Below are positions 20,239 through 29,807 of a DNA stretch of 64,000 bases, one piece after another. The position numbers and the translations under genes were made by a program. The stretch is from Pseudomonadota bacterium (GTDB lineage Bacteria; Pseudomonadota; Gammaproteobacteria; Burkholderiales; Burkholderiaceae_C), in assembly GCA_021848345.1 (NCBI GenBank), contig JAJZUV010000012.1, positions 1-64,000 of the forward strand. Reading direction: 5' to 3'. The number at the start of each line of letters is the position of its first letter. The first letter of the stretch is position 1. Under the pieces are notes generated by a model. The model had not been told where the DNA came from. It ran no database searches and worked only from the letters and a program-made list of their open reading frames with translations.

Positions 20239-21057
20239 TCAATTCCCCGTCGCCTGGCCGACCTCGGGCGGCGTATCGACGTCGCCGCCGGCCCCGCCCT
20301 CGCCGCTGTCGTCGCTCGGCCCGGTGTCCAGCACGCCGGTGTCGCGCGTGGCTCGCACGCGCGACTGGCGCTGCTGCAGGTACGCGTCGCGGGTGAAGAT
20401 GTAGGGGTCGAGGGCGATCTGGTCCAGCAGCGCGGTGGTGCTGAGCAGGTTCGCCCGGGTATTGATGAAATCCAGCGCCACCTCGGCGTTGCGCACGCCG
20501 GAGTTGCTGGTCGTGGCGTTCATCGGCGAGTAAATGATTCCCACCACGGTGCCGCCGGTATCACGGATATCCGAGGGGCCGAGCAGGGGCATCACGAAAT
20601 ACGGCCCGGACCCGACGCCCCAGCGCGCCAACGTGAGGCCGAAGTCGTTCGGATGACGATACAACCCCATCGGCGTGGCCACGTCCAGCACCCCGAACAG
20701 GCCGAAGATCGTGTTCACGCCCACGCGCATGACGCCGTCGAGGCCCAGCACCACGTGGCCCTGCAGGAAATCGTTCCCGGTCGACCAGACGTCGCCGAGA
20801 TTGCCGAAGAAATTGGTCACGCCGCGGCGCACCAGCCTGGGGGTGACATTGCGGTAGCCGGTGGCGACGGGCTTGAACACCACCTTGTCGGCCGTGCGGT
20901 TGAAACCGAACATCGCCCGGTTGTAGGGCTCCAGCGGGTCCGCCGGATTGTGCGTGGCGCAGCCTCCGAGCAACAGCAAGGCGGCCAGGGGCGCGGCCAG
21001 CCAGGCCGCCGGCGCACTGCGCCTGCGGATGCTCCGGGCGTCGGAACAAGGGGTCAA
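20239..21057 (-). CDS. mlaA: outer-membrane lipoprotein MlaA (VacJ)
   Basis: 272-residue lipoprotein with lipobox LLLLGGC and the VacJ core DPLEPYNRAMFGFNRTADK...NFFGNLGDVWSTGNDFLQG. It extracts phospholipids from the outer leaflet of the outer membrane. The start is TTG at 21057, supported by AGGAG seven bases upstream (21065-21069) and a correct lipoprotein signal; no in-frame ATG exists before the core. The C terminus is a Gly/Asp-rich tail. In E. coli mlaA is unlinked from the other mla genes, whereas here it sits between mlaD and mlaC. Confidence 0.93.
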   Translation of the reverse strand: MTPCSDARSIRRRSAPAAWLAAPLAALLLLGGCATHNPADPLEPYNRAMFGFNRTADKVVFKPVATGYRNVTPRLVRRGVTNFFGNLGDVWSTGNDFLQGHVVLGLDGVMRVGVNTIFGLFGVLDVATPMGLYRHPNDFGLTLARWGVGSGPYFVMPLLGPSDIRDTGGTVVGIIYSPMNATTSNSGVRNAEVALDFINTRANLLSTTALLDQIALDPYIFTRDAYLQQRQSRVRATRDTGVLDTGPSDDSGEGGAGGDVDTPPEVGQATGN

Positions 21058-21094
21058 CGAATACTCCTGCTGAAGGTGCGGGGCAGGCGCGGCT

Positions 21095-21559
21095 TCACTT
21101 GCCGCCGCCCGCGGCCTTGTCGTAAAGGAATTGCCCGATGAGATTTTCCAGCACCAGGGCGGATTGGGTGTTTTGAATCACGTCGCCATTGCGAAGATTC
21201 TTTTCCGACGACCCCGGCTGCAAGCCGACGTACTGGTCGCCCAGCAAGCCCGAGGTGAGGATCTTCGCCGAGGTGTCGGCGGGAAAATCGTAATGCTTAT
21301 CCAGCGCCAGCGTGACATCGGCCTGGAAGGTCTGGTTGTCGAAGCCGATCGAGGCCACGCGGCCCACGACGACGCCCGCGCTCTTCACCGGCGCGTCCGC
21401 CTTCAGGCCTCCGATGTTGTCGAAGCGAGCGACCACGTCGTAGGTGGGCGCGAAATTCAGGCTCAGCAGGTTCCCGGCCTTCAGGGCCAGGAACAGCAGC
21501 GCCGCGGCGCCGATGAGCACGAACAGACCGACCCATACGTCGGTGGAGCGTTTTTCCAT
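21095..21559 (-). CDS. mlaD: MCE-domain lipid transport subunit MlaD
   Basis: 154-residue protein with one N-terminal membrane helix (VGLFVLIGAAALLFLALKAGN) and a single MCE domain (YDVVARFDNIGGLKADAPVKSAGVVVGRV...GDQYVGLQPG). Hexamers of MlaD form the periplasmic ring on MlaFE. Size and domain match E. coli MlaD, though with a shorter C terminus. Confidence 0.93.
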   Translation of the reverse strand: MEKRSTDVWVGLFVLIGAAALLFLALKAGNLLSLNFAPTYDVVARFDNIGGLKADAPVKSAGVVVGRVASIGFDNQTFQADVTLALDKHYDFPADTSAKILTSGLLGDQYVGLQPGSSEKNLRNGDVIQNTQSALVLENLIGQFLYDKAAGGGK

Positions 21560-21585
21560 GATTCGATTCCTTCAGCGCGACGTGT

Positions 21586-22374
21586 TCAGGTGCTGAACAT
21601 CAGCGCGGTCAGCATGAAATCCAGGCCCAGCACCGCGAGGGAAGCCACCACCACGGTGCGCGTGGTCGCCCGCGAGACGCCCTCCGGCGTGGGCTGCGCC
21701 CGCCAGCCCTGGTACAGCGCGACGAAGGTGACGGCGACGCCGAATACCAGGCTCTTGATCACGCCGTTACCCACGTCCTTGAACACGTCGACCCCAGCCT
21801 GCATCTGGCCCCAGAACTGCCCCGGATCGACGCCGATCAGCAGCACGCCGACCACATAGCCCCCCAGGATGCCCACCGCGCTGAACACCGAGGCCAGCAG
21901 GGGCATCACGATGATTCCTGCCGCGTAACGCGGCGCCAGCACCCGCGCCATCGGGTCGACGGCCATCATTTCCATCGCCGCGATCTGTTCGCCGGCCCGC
22001 ATCAGGCCGATTTCCGCGGTCAGCGAGGTGCCGGCGCGACCGGCGAACAGCAGCGCCGTGACCACCGGCCCGAGTTCGCGCACCAGCGACAGCGCGACGA
22101 CGATGCCCAGCGAACTCGACGCACCGTAGCGCGACAGCGTGTAGTAGCCCTGCAGTCCGAGCACGAATCCGACGAACAGCCCCGACACCGCGATGATCAG
22201 CAGCGAATCGTTGCCCAGGAAATAGACCTGCTGCGTGACCAGACGAAAACGCCGCAGCGCCGCCGGCAGCAGCATGGCCAGGCGCAGGAACAGCCGCAGT
22301 CCCCAGCCGAGATCGGACAGGAGGTGGCGCGTGCGCGCGCCGATGCGCGCCAGGCGATCCAGCAGGAATTTCAT
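21586..22374 (-). CDS. mlaE: lipid transport permease MlaE
   Basis: 262-residue permease of the MlaE/YrbE family with five to six hydrophobic segments. The family motif VRELGPVVTALLFAGRAGTSLTAEIGLMRAGEQI and the later DPMARVLAPRYAAGIIVMPLL are intact. ATG 22374 overlaps the mlaF stop by 4 bp. Confidence 0.95.
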   Translation of the reverse strand: MKFLLDRLARIGARTRHLLSDLGWGLRLFLRLAMLLPAALRRFRLVTQQVYFLGNDSLLIIAVSGLFVGFVLGLQGYYTLSRYGASSSLGIVVALSLVRELGPVVTALLFAGRAGTSLTAEIGLMRAGEQIAAMEMMAVDPMARVLAPRYAAGIIVMPLLASVFSAVGILGGYVVGVLLIGVDPGQFWGQMQAGVDVFKDVGNGVIKSLVFGVAVTFVALYQGWRAQPTPEGVSRATTRTVVVASLAVLGLDFMLTALMFST

Positions 22375-23198
22375 CGAGCGCCTCCCGCGGCCGCGCCGAG
22401 GAAGTCCTCGCGCAGGTCCGGCGCCGGGTAGTGGAAGCGCACGGGCCCGTCGGGCTCGCCCCGCACGAACTGGTGCACCAGCGGATCGTCGCTGGCTCGC
22501 AGTTCCTGCGGCGTGCCTTGCGCCAGCAGGCGGCCGTTGCCGAGGATGAACACACGGTCGGCGATGGCGAAGGTCTCGTCCACGTCGTGGGACACGATGA
22601 TGCTGGTCAGGCCCAGCGCATCGTTGAGGGTGCGGATCAGGCGGGCGGAAATTCCCAGGGAGATCGGATCCAGCCCGGCGAAGGGCTCGTCGTACATGAC
22701 CAGCGCCGGGTCCAGCGCCAGCGCGCGCGCCATCGCCACGCGACGGGCCATGCCTCCGGACAGCTGCGACGGAAACAGGTCGCGCGCTCCGCGCAGACCG
22801 ACCGCATGCAGTTTCATCAGCACCAGGTCGCGGATCATGGATTCCGGCAGGCGCGTGTGCTCGCGCAGCGCGAAGGCCACGTTCTCGAACACCGTCTGGT
22901 CGGTGAACAGCGCGCCCATCTGGAACAGCATGCCCATGCGCCGTCGGGCCGCGTAAAGGCGTGCGTGACGCATCGATGCCACCGCCTCGCCGTCGAAGCG
23001 GACTTCTCCCGCGCTGGGGCGCAGCTGGCCGCCGATCAGGCGCAGCATGGTCGTCTTGCCCCCGCCGGAGGCACCCATCACGGCCACGACCTCGCCGCGC
23101 ATCACGCGCAGGTCGATGCCCCCCAGCACGGGGCGCTCGTCGTAGGCAAAATCGACTCGGTCGAATTCGACCAGCGGAGGTTTGTCGGGTCCTGGCAT
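22371..23198 (-). CDS. mlaF: lipid transport ATPase MlaF
   Basis: 275-residue ABC ATPase of the Mla system. Walker A is MGASGGGKTTML, signature LSGGMARRVAMARAL, Walker B LVMYDEPFAGLDP, switch His in IIVSHDVDETF. First gene of the long mla-ABC-ibaG-murA-his-tat run. The upstream region (23199-23374) is mostly featureless, with a possible promoter not resolved. Confidence 0.95.
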   Translation of the reverse strand: MPGPDKPPLVEFDRVDFAYDERPVLGGIDLRVMRGEVVAVMGASGGGKTTMLRLIGGQLRPSAGEVRFDGEAVASMRHARLYAARRRMGMLFQMGALFTDQTVFENVAFALREHTRLPESMIRDLVLMKLHAVGLRGARDLFPSQLSGGMARRVAMARALALDPALVMYDEPFAGLDPISLGISARLIRTLNDALGLTSIIVSHDVDETFAIADRVFILGNGRLLAQGTPQELRASDDPLVHQFVRGEPDGPVRFHYPAPDLREDFLGAAAGGAR

Positions 23199-23374
23199 GC
23201 AAGATGGCCGGCGCCGGCCCGGCTCGTCGGCCGGAACCGGCAGCCGGCGAAGAGGCTGCGCCTGGGCGCGACGGACCGATCGGTACGGCGCACGCGGCAG
23301 GAATGTTCCATTCTAGGGGCGCCGCGCGCGGCTTGCCGGGTCTGACCCGCGCCCGGGCGCGGGCCGACCGCGGG

Positions 23375-24109
23375 TCAGGGTTCGCCCTGGAGCTCGGCGA
23401 TCAGCCCTTGCTCGGCGACCGACTCCGCTTCGCCGTGCCCGGCGAACGATCGCAGGGATTCCGCGGCGATCAGTTCGATGCCGCCGTAGCGCAGGCGCAA
23501 CTGCCCGAGCGAGGACAGGCGCTGCAGGGCCTGGTTGACCCGTTGGCGGGACAGGCGGCAGATCTCCGCCAGTTCCTCCTGGGTGACGCGCAGCAGATGG
23601 CCGACCGCCGGGTGCAACACCGGATCGAACAACATCAGCAACGCCTGGGCCACGCGCTCATCCGCGCTTCCGGGACGCCCGGCGCGCAACTGCTGGCGGC
23701 ACAGACGCATGCGTCGCTCCAGGCGCGCCAGCAGCGTGTGGTTGAAGCCCAGGCTGCGTTCGCGAAGCCAGAAATAGGTATCCGCGGGAAGGAAACCCAC
23801 ATGGGTCTTGCGCAGCGCGACCAGATCCTCGGCCCAGTTTTCCGTGCCGCCGAGGGTGTCCTCCCCGACCCAGCCCCCGGGGGCCACGGCATTGGCGCCC
23901 GGCGGGCGGTCGGTATCGCCGCGCAGCAGCAGCAGGCCGCTGAACACGCCCACCCACTGGCGCGTGGGCTCCGCGCGCTGGCGCACCAGGGTGCCGGCTT
24001 CGTAAGTCTGGACCTGCAGATCGCGTTGCAGGCGCTGCAGGGAGGTGTCGTCCAGCCCCGACATCCAAGGGCAACACCTAGGCAAATTCAGAACGTCTTT
24101 GGCTTTCAT
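23375..24109 (-). CDS. Crp/Fnr-family transcriptional regulator
   Basis: 244-residue regulator with an N-terminal cyclic-nucleotide-binding fold (about 15-120) and a C-terminal winged helix (about 150-215; VTQEELAEICRLSRQRVNQALQRLSSLGQLRLRYGGIELI is split over the recognition helix). It lacks the N-terminal Cys cluster of FNR, so it is not an oxygen sensor of that type. The residues for cAMP contact are not clearly conserved. A dyad (23342-23378) overlaps its stop codon and may act in termination. The upstream region holds a nested dyad that could be an autoregulatory site. Confidence 0.82.
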   Translation of the reverse strand: MKAKDVLNLPRCCPWMSGLDDTSLQRLQRDLQVQTYEAGTLVRQRAEPTRQWVGVFSGLLLLRGDTDRPPGANAVAPGGWVGEDTLGGTENWAEDLVALRKTHVGFLPADTYFWLRERSLGFNHTLLARLERRMRLCRQQLRAGRPGSADERVAQALLMLFDPVLHPAVGHLLRVTQEELAEICRLSRQRVNQALQRLSSLGQLRLRYGGIELIAAESLRSFAGHGEAESVAEQGLIAELQGEP

Positions 24110-24320
24110 GGGGCTTCTTGCGCAATTCTTCGAGGAATATGCGACAAGAAGGGGTCCAAGCAGTGTTACGAGTTGTAATGAATCTTATCAAAACTTTCCA
24201 AAAGACCTGGGATCCCGACAATCCGGACGATCGTTGAGCGGATCAATCAGGGCTTGGCGGGGTCGACGCACCTTGTCGGTGCGCTCGCGGCGCCATGCGA
24301 CATCCGTGGCGCGCATCCCA
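24110..24320. other. AT-richer region upstream of the Crp/Fnr-like gene
   Basis: No gene. About 24117-24217 is clearly more AT-rich than the rest of the window and likely contains the regulator's promoter; TTGGAA with TTACAA 17 bp downstream on the minus strand is one candidate pair. A nested dyad lies at 24117-24155: outer arms TTCTTGCGCA / TGCGACAAGAA around ATTCTTCGAGGAAT, read on the plus strand. The part from 24230 on is GC-rich and has no clear signal before the hns terminator. Confidence 0.4.
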
Positions 24321-24362
24321 CAAAACGCAAACGGCGCCACCCCTCAGCGGGGTCGGCGCCGT
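24321..24362 (-). terminator. intrinsic terminator of the hns-like gene
   Basis: On the minus strand the stem ACGGCGCCGACCCC / GGGGTGGCGCCGT closes on a GCTGA loop and is followed by TTGCGTTTTG. It lies about 45 bp after the hns stop. Confidence 0.8.
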
Positions 24363-24407
24363 GTCGCGAGACCGGCCCCGGGCAGTTCCCGGGGTGGTCG
24401 GCAGGGG

Positions 24408-24710
24408 TCAGACGATCAGGAAATCTTCCTTGCGCTTGCCGGTGTTGACCTCGGCCTGCAGCCACTTGGGCATCTTGCCGCGTCCGGTCCAGGTTTCGCC
24501 GGTGCGCGGATGACGGTATTTCGCGGCCACGGTCATCCCCTTGCTGCGCGAACCGCGGCCGCTGGAGCCCAGGTCGCCCACGCTGATGCCGTACTCCTGC
24601 ATTTTGGCGCGAATATCGGCCACGACGTTGGCGATTTCCGACTTGCGCTGAGACTCGGCCTGCTGCTTCAGGACTTCGATTTGCGACAACAATTCTTTAT
24701 ACGAGGACAT
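24408..24710 (-). CDS. H-NS-family nucleoid protein
   Basis: 100-residue H-NS histone-like protein. It has an N-terminal coiled-coil oligomerisation region (about 3-45; SYKELLSQIEVLKQQAESQRKS) and a C-terminal DNA-binding domain with KYRHPRTGETWTGRGKMPKWL, the AT-hook-like loop of betaproteobacterial H-NS proteins (Bv3F/BpH3 type). ATG 24710 has GGAGG upstream; the longer frame to 24809 was rejected. A monocistronic unit between two strong terminators. Small H-NS proteins of this kind often silence AT-rich acquired DNA. Confidence 0.92.
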   Translation of the reverse strand: MSSYKELLSQIEVLKQQAESQRKSEIANVVADIRAKMQEYGISVGDLGSSGRGSRSKGMTVAAKYRHPRTGETWTGRGKMPKWLQAEVNTGKRKEDFLIV

Positions 24711-24807
24711 TGGAACCTCCAGAGAATGCATGCAGCGACGCCATCGGGCACTCCGCATGCGGGCACACGAAACAGGAATAATGCGCATGGTAACCCAAAG
24801 ACTCCGC

Positions 24808-24838
24808 AAAAAAAAAGGCCGCCTCGGCGGCGGCCTTT
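24808..24838 (-). terminator. intrinsic terminator downstream of pntB
   Basis: Minus-strand stem GGCCGCC-GCCGA-GGCGGCC followed by nine T residues; a textbook intrinsic terminator about 55 bp after the pntB stop. It separates pnt transcription from hns. Confidence 0.92.
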
Positions 24839-24893
24839 CTCGGGAATCCGGGACACTCCGCTATGCCGGAGCGCGCATTCCCAGGCTGTCCCG

Positions 24894-26333
24894 TTATTCG
24901 ATGGCCTTCGCGATGTCCTCGATCACCTTCTTCGCATCCCCGAACACCATCATGGTTTTTTCCAGATAGAACAGATCATTATCCAGGCCCGCATAGCCGG
25001 TGGCCATGGATCGCTTGTTGACGATCACGGTCTTGGCCTTGTAGGCGTCCAGGATGGGCATGCCGGCGATCGGGGATTTGGGATCGGTACGGGCGGCCGG
25101 ATTCACCACGTCGTTCGCTCCCAGCACCACGGCCACGTCGGCCTGCGCGAATTCCGGGTTGATGTCGTCCATCTCGAACACCTGGTCGTAGGGCACCTCG
25201 GCCTCGGCCAGCAGCACGTTCATATGCCCCGGCATGCGCCCGGCCACCGGGTGGATCGCGTATTTCACGCTCACGCCGTGCTCACCCAGCTTTTGCGCCA
25301 GTTCCTTCAGCGCGTGTTGCGCGCGCGCCACCGCCAGCCCGTAGCCGGGCACGATGATCACGGTCTCCGCGTTGGTCAGCAGGAAGGCCGCGTCGTCCGG
25401 GCTGCCCGAACGCACGCTGCGCTGCTGCGCCGCGCCGCCCGCCGCCGCCGAGGCCTCGCCCCCGAAGCCGCCCAGGATCACGTTGAAGAACGAGCGGTTC
25501 ATCGCCTTGCACATGATGTAGGACAGGATCGCCCCGCTCGATCCCACCAGGCTGCCGGCGATGATCAGCATGCTGTTGTCCAGCGAGAAACCGATGCCCG
25601 CGGCCGCCCAGCCCGAGTAGCTGTTGAGCATGGACACCACCACCGGCATGTCGGCGCCGCCGATGGGGATGATGATCAGCACCCCCAGCACGAAGGCCAG
25701 CGCCAGCATCAGCAGGAACGGCGTCCACTGCGCGCTGAACCAGAAGGCCAGGCCCAGGCCCAGCGTGGCCAGCGCCAGCACCAGGTTCAGCACATGCTGG
25801 CCGGCGAAGCGCACCGGCGCGCCCTGGAAAAGCCGGAACTTGTATTTGCCCGACAATTTGCCGAAGGCGATCACCGAGCCGCTGAAGGTGATGGCACCGA
25901 CGATGGCGCCGATGAACAGTTCCACCCGGTTGCCGTGGGGCAGCGCCATGCCGGCGGCCGGCACGATGCCGAAGGCATGCGGCTCGGCCACCTCGGCGAT
26001 GGCGATGCACACGGCCGACAGGCCGATCATGCTGTGCATGAAGGCCACCAGCTCGGGCATCTTGGTCATCTGCACCCGCTGCGCCATGACCGAGCCGATG
26101 GCGGCGCCCACGACCAGCGCGACCAGCACGTACGCCAGGCCGGCGGCGCCGGCGTCGCCGCCGATTTTCACAATCAGCGCCACCGTGGTCAGCACGGCCA
26201 GCGCCATGCCGAGCATGCCGAACAGATTGCCGCGCCGGCTGCTTTTCGGATGCGAAAGGCCCTTGAGCGCCTGGATGAAGAACACCGAGGCCACGAGATA
26301 CAACAGGGTGACCAGATTCATGCTGAGGGTCAT
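24894..26333 (-). CDS. pntB: proton-translocating NAD(P) transhydrogenase subunit beta
   Basis: 479-residue membrane protein. The N-terminal half has about nine membrane helices (to about residue 265); the C-terminal domain (about 300-479) binds NADP(H), with VPGYGLAVARAQHALKEL and VVLGANDVVNPAARTDP. With PntAa and PntAb it couples hydride transfer from NADH to NADP+ to proton entry, supplying NADPH. ATG 26333. Third gene of pntAa-pntAb-pntB. Confidence 0.96.
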   Translation of the reverse strand: MTLSMNLVTLLYLVASVFFIQALKGLSHPKSSRRGNLFGMLGMALAVLTTVALIVKIGGDAGAAGLAYVLVALVVGAAIGSVMAQRVQMTKMPELVAFMHSMIGLSAVCIAIAEVAEPHAFGIVPAAGMALPHGNRVELFIGAIVGAITFSGSVIAFGKLSGKYKFRLFQGAPVRFAGQHVLNLVLALATLGLGLAFWFSAQWTPFLLMLALAFVLGVLIIIPIGGADMPVVVSMLNSYSGWAAAGIGFSLDNSMLIIAGSLVGSSGAILSYIMCKAMNRSFFNVILGGFGGEASAAAGGAAQQRSVRSGSPDDAAFLLTNAETVIIVPGYGLAVARAQHALKELAQKLGEHGVSVKYAIHPVAGRMPGHMNVLLAEAEVPYDQVFEMDDINPEFAQADVAVVLGANDVVNPAARTDPKSPIAGMPILDAYKAKTVIVNKRSMATGYAGLDNDLFYLEKTMMVFGDAKKVIEDIAKAIE

Positions 26334-26365
26334 GACAAATCCTTGGGGCTATGCGGGACGATGCG

Positions 26366-26680
26366 TCAGGCGCCCGAGGCGGGCGTCGCGCGTTCCTTTT
26401 TCTTGAACATCGCCAGCATGCGCCGGGTTACCAGAAAGCCCCCGAACACGTTCACCGCGGCCATCGCCACCGCCAGCATGCCCATGACCCGCCCGACCGG
26501 CGTGACGGTGAGCGCGGCCGCGAGCATCGCGCCGACGATGATGATGGCCGAAATGGCATTCGTCACCGACATCAGCGGAGTGTGCAGCGCCGGCGTGACG
26601 TTCCACACCACGTGATAACCCACATAAATCGACAGGACAAAGATGATCAGATTGATCACCAAAGGGGAAATTTCGTGCAT
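26366..26680 (-). CDS. pntAb: transhydrogenase membrane subunit alpha-2
   Basis: 104-residue membrane subunit corresponding to the C-terminal helices of E. coli PntA. Three hydrophobic stretches: [39 protein letters not shown] and [23 protein letters not shown] 26680 is used; the very long in-frame reading upstream is a shadow of pntAa. The split alpha subunit resembles the Rhodospirillum three-subunit enzyme. Confidence 0.93.
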   Translation of the reverse strand: MHEISPLVINLIIFVLSIYVGYHVVWNVTPALHTPLMSVTNAISAIIIVGAMLAAALTVTPVGRVMGMLAVAMAAVNVFGGFLVTRRMLAMFKKKERATPASGA

Positions 26681-26703
26681 GTTGCTTCTCCGGAGAAAGC
26701 CGC

Positions 26704-27825
26704 TCAGCTGTTTTTGCGCCGGACCTCGCCGGCATGCGTGACCAGGCAGGCGTTGACGATGTCGTCTTCCAGGTTGATCGTCAGGCCCTTTTCCTTGTCC
26801 AGCACAAGCTTCAGGAAATCGAGCACGTTGCGGGCGTACAGCCCGGAGGCGTCGGCGGCCATCATCGACGGCAGGTTGGTGTGGCCCACCAGGGTCACGC
26901 CGTGCTTGACCACCACGCGGTCGGCCTCGGTCAGCGGGCAGTTGCCCCCCTGCGCGGCGGCCATGTCCACCAGCACGGAGCCGGCGCGCATCGAGCGCAC
27001 CATGTCCTCGGTGACCAGCGTGGGCGCGCGACGCCCGGGAATCAGCGCGGTGCTGACGACGATGTCGGCCTGGCGCACCCGCGCCGCCACCTGCTCGGCC
27101 TGGCGCTGCAGCCACGACTGCGGCATCGGGCGCGCGTAGCCGCCCACGCCCTGGGCGATCTCGCGCTCCTCGTCGGTCTCGAAGGGCACGTCGATGAACT
27201 TCGCCCCCAGCGATTCCACCTGCTCGCGCGCCGCCGGGCGCACGTCGGAGGCCTCGACCACCGCGCCCAGGCGCTTGGCCGTGGCGATGGCCTGCAGCCC
27301 GGCCACGCCGGCACCCAGGACCACCACGCGCGCGGCCTTGACCGTTCCGGCCGCGGTCATCAGCATGGGCATGAACCGGGGGTACAGGTCGGCGGCGACG
27401 ATCACCGCCTTGTAGCCGGCGATGTTCGCCTGGCTGGACAGCACGTCCAGGCTCTGCGCCCGCGTCGTGCGCGGGGCGGCCTCCAGCGCGAAGGCGCTCA
27501 GCCCCGCCGCGGCCATGGCCCTCAGGCCTTCGTCGTGAAAAGGCTCGAGCATGCCGACCACGGCCGCACCGGCGCGCATGCGCGCGAGCTCGTCCGCCTC
27601 GGGCCGGCGCACCTTCAGCACCACCTCGGCGCCCAGCGCCTCGGCCGCGTCGACCAGCCGGGCGCCGGCGGCCTCGTAGTCCGCGTCGAGCACCCCGGCG
27701 CGCAGGCCGGCGCCGGCCTGCACCAGCACCTCGTGCTGCTGCGCGACCAGTTTCTTGACGGTTTCCGCGGTGGCAGCCACGCGAGCCTCGCCCGCCACGC
27801 TTTCCGTCGAAACGCCTATGCGCAT
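26704..27825 (-). CDS. pntAa: transhydrogenase NAD-binding subunit alpha-1
   Basis: 373-residue soluble dI component that binds NAD(H). The Rossmann motif is [22 protein letters not shown]; the conserved [15 protein letters not shown] and the N terminus [17 protein letters not shown] match alanine dehydrogenase/PntAA. ATG 27825. A CATAAT hexamer (27858-27853, minus) may be its -10. First gene of the operon, divergent from the nudJ-like gene. Confidence 0.95.
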   Translation of the reverse strand: MRIGVSTESVAGEARVAATAETVKKLVAQQHEVLVQAGAGLRAGVLDADYEAAGARLVDAAEALGAEVVLKVRRPEADELARMRAGAAVVGMLEPFHDEGLRAMAAAGLSAFALEAAPRTTRAQSLDVLSSQANIAGYKAVIVAADLYPRFMPMLMTAAGTVKAARVVVLGAGVAGLQAIATAKRLGAVVEASDVRPAAREQVESLGAKFIDVPFETDEEREIAQGVGGYARPMPQSWLQRQAEQVAARVRQADIVVSTALIPGRRAPTLVTEDMVRSMRAGSVLVDMAAAQGGNCPLTEADRVVVKHGVTLVGHTNLPSMMAADASGLYARNVLDFLKLVLDKEKGLTINLEDDIVNACLVTHAGEVRRKNS

Positions 27826-27924
27826 GGAGATCCCCTCGTGAATCGAAACCGCTGATTATGGTCGAAACCCGGAGCGTCCATGAAAATGCGCTTTCCGAGA
27901 CCGGGAAAATCGAGCCGCGGAGCC

Positions 27925-27953
27925 TTGACCGCGCGGCACCCGCCGCACAATAC
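27925..27953 (+). promoter_or_regulatory. sigma70-type promoter for nudJ-mnmA
   Basis: TTGACC at 27925-27930 and CAATAC at 27948-27953 are separated by exactly 17 bp. Transcription would start about 18 bp before the nudJ-like ATG. Confidence 0.55.
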
Positions 27954-27977
27954 GCGCGATCCCGCCACCTTGCCACC

Positions 27978-28469
27978 ATGTCCGATTCGAATCTCCCCCA
28001 CGTCACCGTCGCCGCCATCGTCGAACGCGAGGGGCGCTACCTGCTGGTCGAGGAACACACGGCGCAGGGCCTGCGCCTGAACAACCCGGCCGGCCACCTC
28101 GAACCCGGCGAGGACTTGCTGCGCGCCGTGGTGCGCGAAACCCTGGAGGAAACCGCGCATGCCTTTCACCCCACCGCGCTGCTGGGCGTGTACCAGAGCC
28201 ACGGCATGCGCGGCGACGCCTCCGTGCACTACGTGCGCTTCGCCTTCACCGGAGAGCTGGGCGCGCGCGATGCCTCGCGCGCGCTGGACCGGGGCATCGT
28301 GCGCACGCTGTGGATGAGCCTGGACGAGCTGCGCGCCAGCCGCGAGCGCCACCGCAGCCCCTCGGTGCTGCAGTGCGCGCTGGACCACGCGGCGGGCCGG
28401 CGCTGGCCGCTGGAGCTGCTGCACGCGGACGCGCATCTCGATGCGGCAGCGCAGCAAGGCAGCCCCTAG
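27978..28469 (+). CDS. NUDIX hydrolase, NudJ-like
   Basis: 163-residue NUDIX-fold hydrolase. The Nudix box reads [20 protein letters not shown] with the key RE and EE residues present; the following Gly of the consensus is Ala. E. coli nudJ (ymfB), which acts on nucleoside and thiamine pyrophosphates, also lies directly upstream of mnmA, so this is probably its counterpart. Start ATG 27978 is preferred over GTG 27858 since the extra 40 residues lack family character. Gap to mnmA 9 bp. Confidence 0.85.
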   Translation: MSDSNLPHVTVAAIVEREGRYLLVEEHTAQGLRLNNPAGHLEPGEDLLRAVVRETLEETAHAFHPTALLGVYQSHGMRGDASVHYVRFAFTGELGARDASRALDRGIVRTLWMSLDELRASRERHRSPSVLQCALDHAAGRRWPLELLHADAHLDAAAQQGSP

Positions 28470-28478
28470 AATTCCCCC

Positions 28479-29561
28479 ATGACTTCCCATCGTCCCCGCG
28501 TCGTCGTCGGCCTGTCCGGCGGCGTCGATTCCTCCGTTTCCGCCTGGCTGCTCAAGCAGCAAGGCTACGAAGTCGTGGGCCTGTTCATGAAGAACTGGGA
28601 GGACGACGACGACGGCGAATACTGCTCCACGCGCCAGGACTGGCTGGATGCGGTCAGCGTGGCCGACCTCATCGGCATCGACATCGAGGCGGTGAATTTC
28701 TCCGCCGAATACAAGGACCGGGTGTTCGCGGAATTCCTGCGCGAATACCAGGCGGGGCGCACGCCCAATCCCGACGTGCTGTGCAATGCCGAGATCAAGT
28801 TCAAGGCCTTCCTGGACCACGCGGTGGGCCTGGGTGCCGAGCACATCGCCACGGGGCACTACGCCCGCGTGCGCGAGGTGGCCGACGGCGTGCAACTGCT
28901 GCGCGGGCTCGACGCCTCGAAGGACCAGAGCTATTTCCTGCACCGCCTGAACCAGGACCAGTTGCGCCGCACCCTGTTCCCGGTCGGCGAACTGCCCAAG
29001 ACCGAGGTGCGGCGCATCGCCGAATCCATCGGACTGCCCAACGCACGCAAGAAGGACTCCACCGGCATCTGCTTCATCGGCGAGCGTCCGTTCCGCGAGT
29101 TTCTCAATCGCTACCTTCCGACGCGGCCAGGACCGATGCGCACGCCCGAGGGCGAGCCGGTCGGCGAGCACATGGGCCTGGCCTTCTACACCCTGGGGCA
29201 ACGCAAGGGCATCGGCCTGGGCGGCAGCCGCGAGGGCACCGGCGAGCCCTGGTTCGTCGCGCGCAAGGACATCGCCACCAACACCCTGTACGTGGCGCAG
29301 GGCCACGACCACCCCTGGCTGCTGAGCTCGAGCCTGGTCGCGCAGGACGCCTCCTGGATATCCGGGCGGGCTCCCGACGCCGGCGCCCGCCTGAGCGCCA
29401 AGACCCGCTACCGCCAGACCGACGCCCCCTGCACCGTGCGCCAGGCCGACCTGCACACGCTGGCGCTGGACTTCGACGCTCCCCAATGGGCCGTCACCCC
29501 CGGCCAATCCGCCGTGCTCTACGACGCCGAAGTCTGCCTAGGCGGCGCGGTGATTGGTTGA
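28479..29561 (+). CDS. mnmA: tRNA-specific 2-thiouridylase
   Basis: 360-residue PP-loop ATPase that thiolates U34 of Lys, Glu and Gln tRNAs, taking sulfur from the Tus relay. The PP-loop is [17 protein letters not shown]. The two catalytic cysteines lie in [13 protein letters not shown] and [24 protein letters not shown]-type sequence ([11 protein letters not shown]) is present. The stop codon is followed at once by repeat copy B. Confidence 0.96.
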   Translation: MTSHRPRVVVGLSGGVDSSVSAWLLKQQGYEVVGLFMKNWEDDDDGEYCSTRQDWLDAVSVADLIGIDIEAVNFSAEYKDRVFAEFLREYQAGRTPNPDVLCNAEIKFKAFLDHAVGLGAEHIATGHYARVREVADGVQLLRGLDASKDQSYFLHRLNQDQLRRTLFPVGELPKTEVRRIAESIGLPNARKKDSTGICFIGERPFREFLNRYLPTRPGPMRTPEGEPVGEHMGLAFYTLGQRKGIGLGGSREGTGEPWFVARKDIATNTLYVAQGHDHPWLLSSSLVAQDASWISGRAPDAGARLSAKTRYRQTDAPCTVRQADLHTLALDFDAPQWAVTPGQSAVLYDAEVCLGGAVIG

Positions 29562-29720
29562 CCCCCTCCGTCGCCGGGCGCGGGCCCGGCTCCATCCCCC
29601 CGAGGGGGACACCCCCTTCCTTGGGGCGGCCCTGCGGAAGGAGGGTTCTCGGCATGGGGAGGGCTCGCGTGGAAGTGAGACATCCAGGCGGGCTGCAGAG
29701 CCGCCTGCGGCGGCCTGAAA
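29562..29720 (-). repeat. dispersed 3'-end repeat, copy B (full length, after mnmA)
   Basis: Reverse complement of the same repeat as copy A; about 160 bp align, with cores CGCAGGGCCGCCCCAAGG and ATGCCGAGAACCCTCC identical. In mnmA's direction it starts at the first base after the TGA, with CCCCCTCCGTCGCCGGGC. It contains hairpins such as GGGCGCGGGCCC and CCCCCCGAGGGGG. Confidence 0.87.
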
Positions 29721-29760
29721 CCAACCACACTCAGGTTTTGGGCCGCCGAAGGCGGCTCTG
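29696..29760. repeat. long inverted repeat between repeat copies B and C
   Basis: Arms CAGAGCCGCCTGCGGCGGCC (29696-29715) and GGCCGCCGAAGGCGGCTCTG (29741-29760) pair over 19 of 20 positions. The 25-nt loop has a further AAACC/GGTTT pairing. It lies between the convergent genes mnmA and csoR-like and could stop transcription from both sides. Confidence 0.8.
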
Positions 29761-29807
29761 TACCGCCACCTGAAAGCGCCGGCTATTGCGACAGCCCCCG
29801 CTGTCGA

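Noticed and set aside
24110-24240. FNR box upstream of the Crp/Fnr-like gene
   Set aside because: TTGATAAGATTCAT matches only one half-site of TTGAT-N4-ATCAA.
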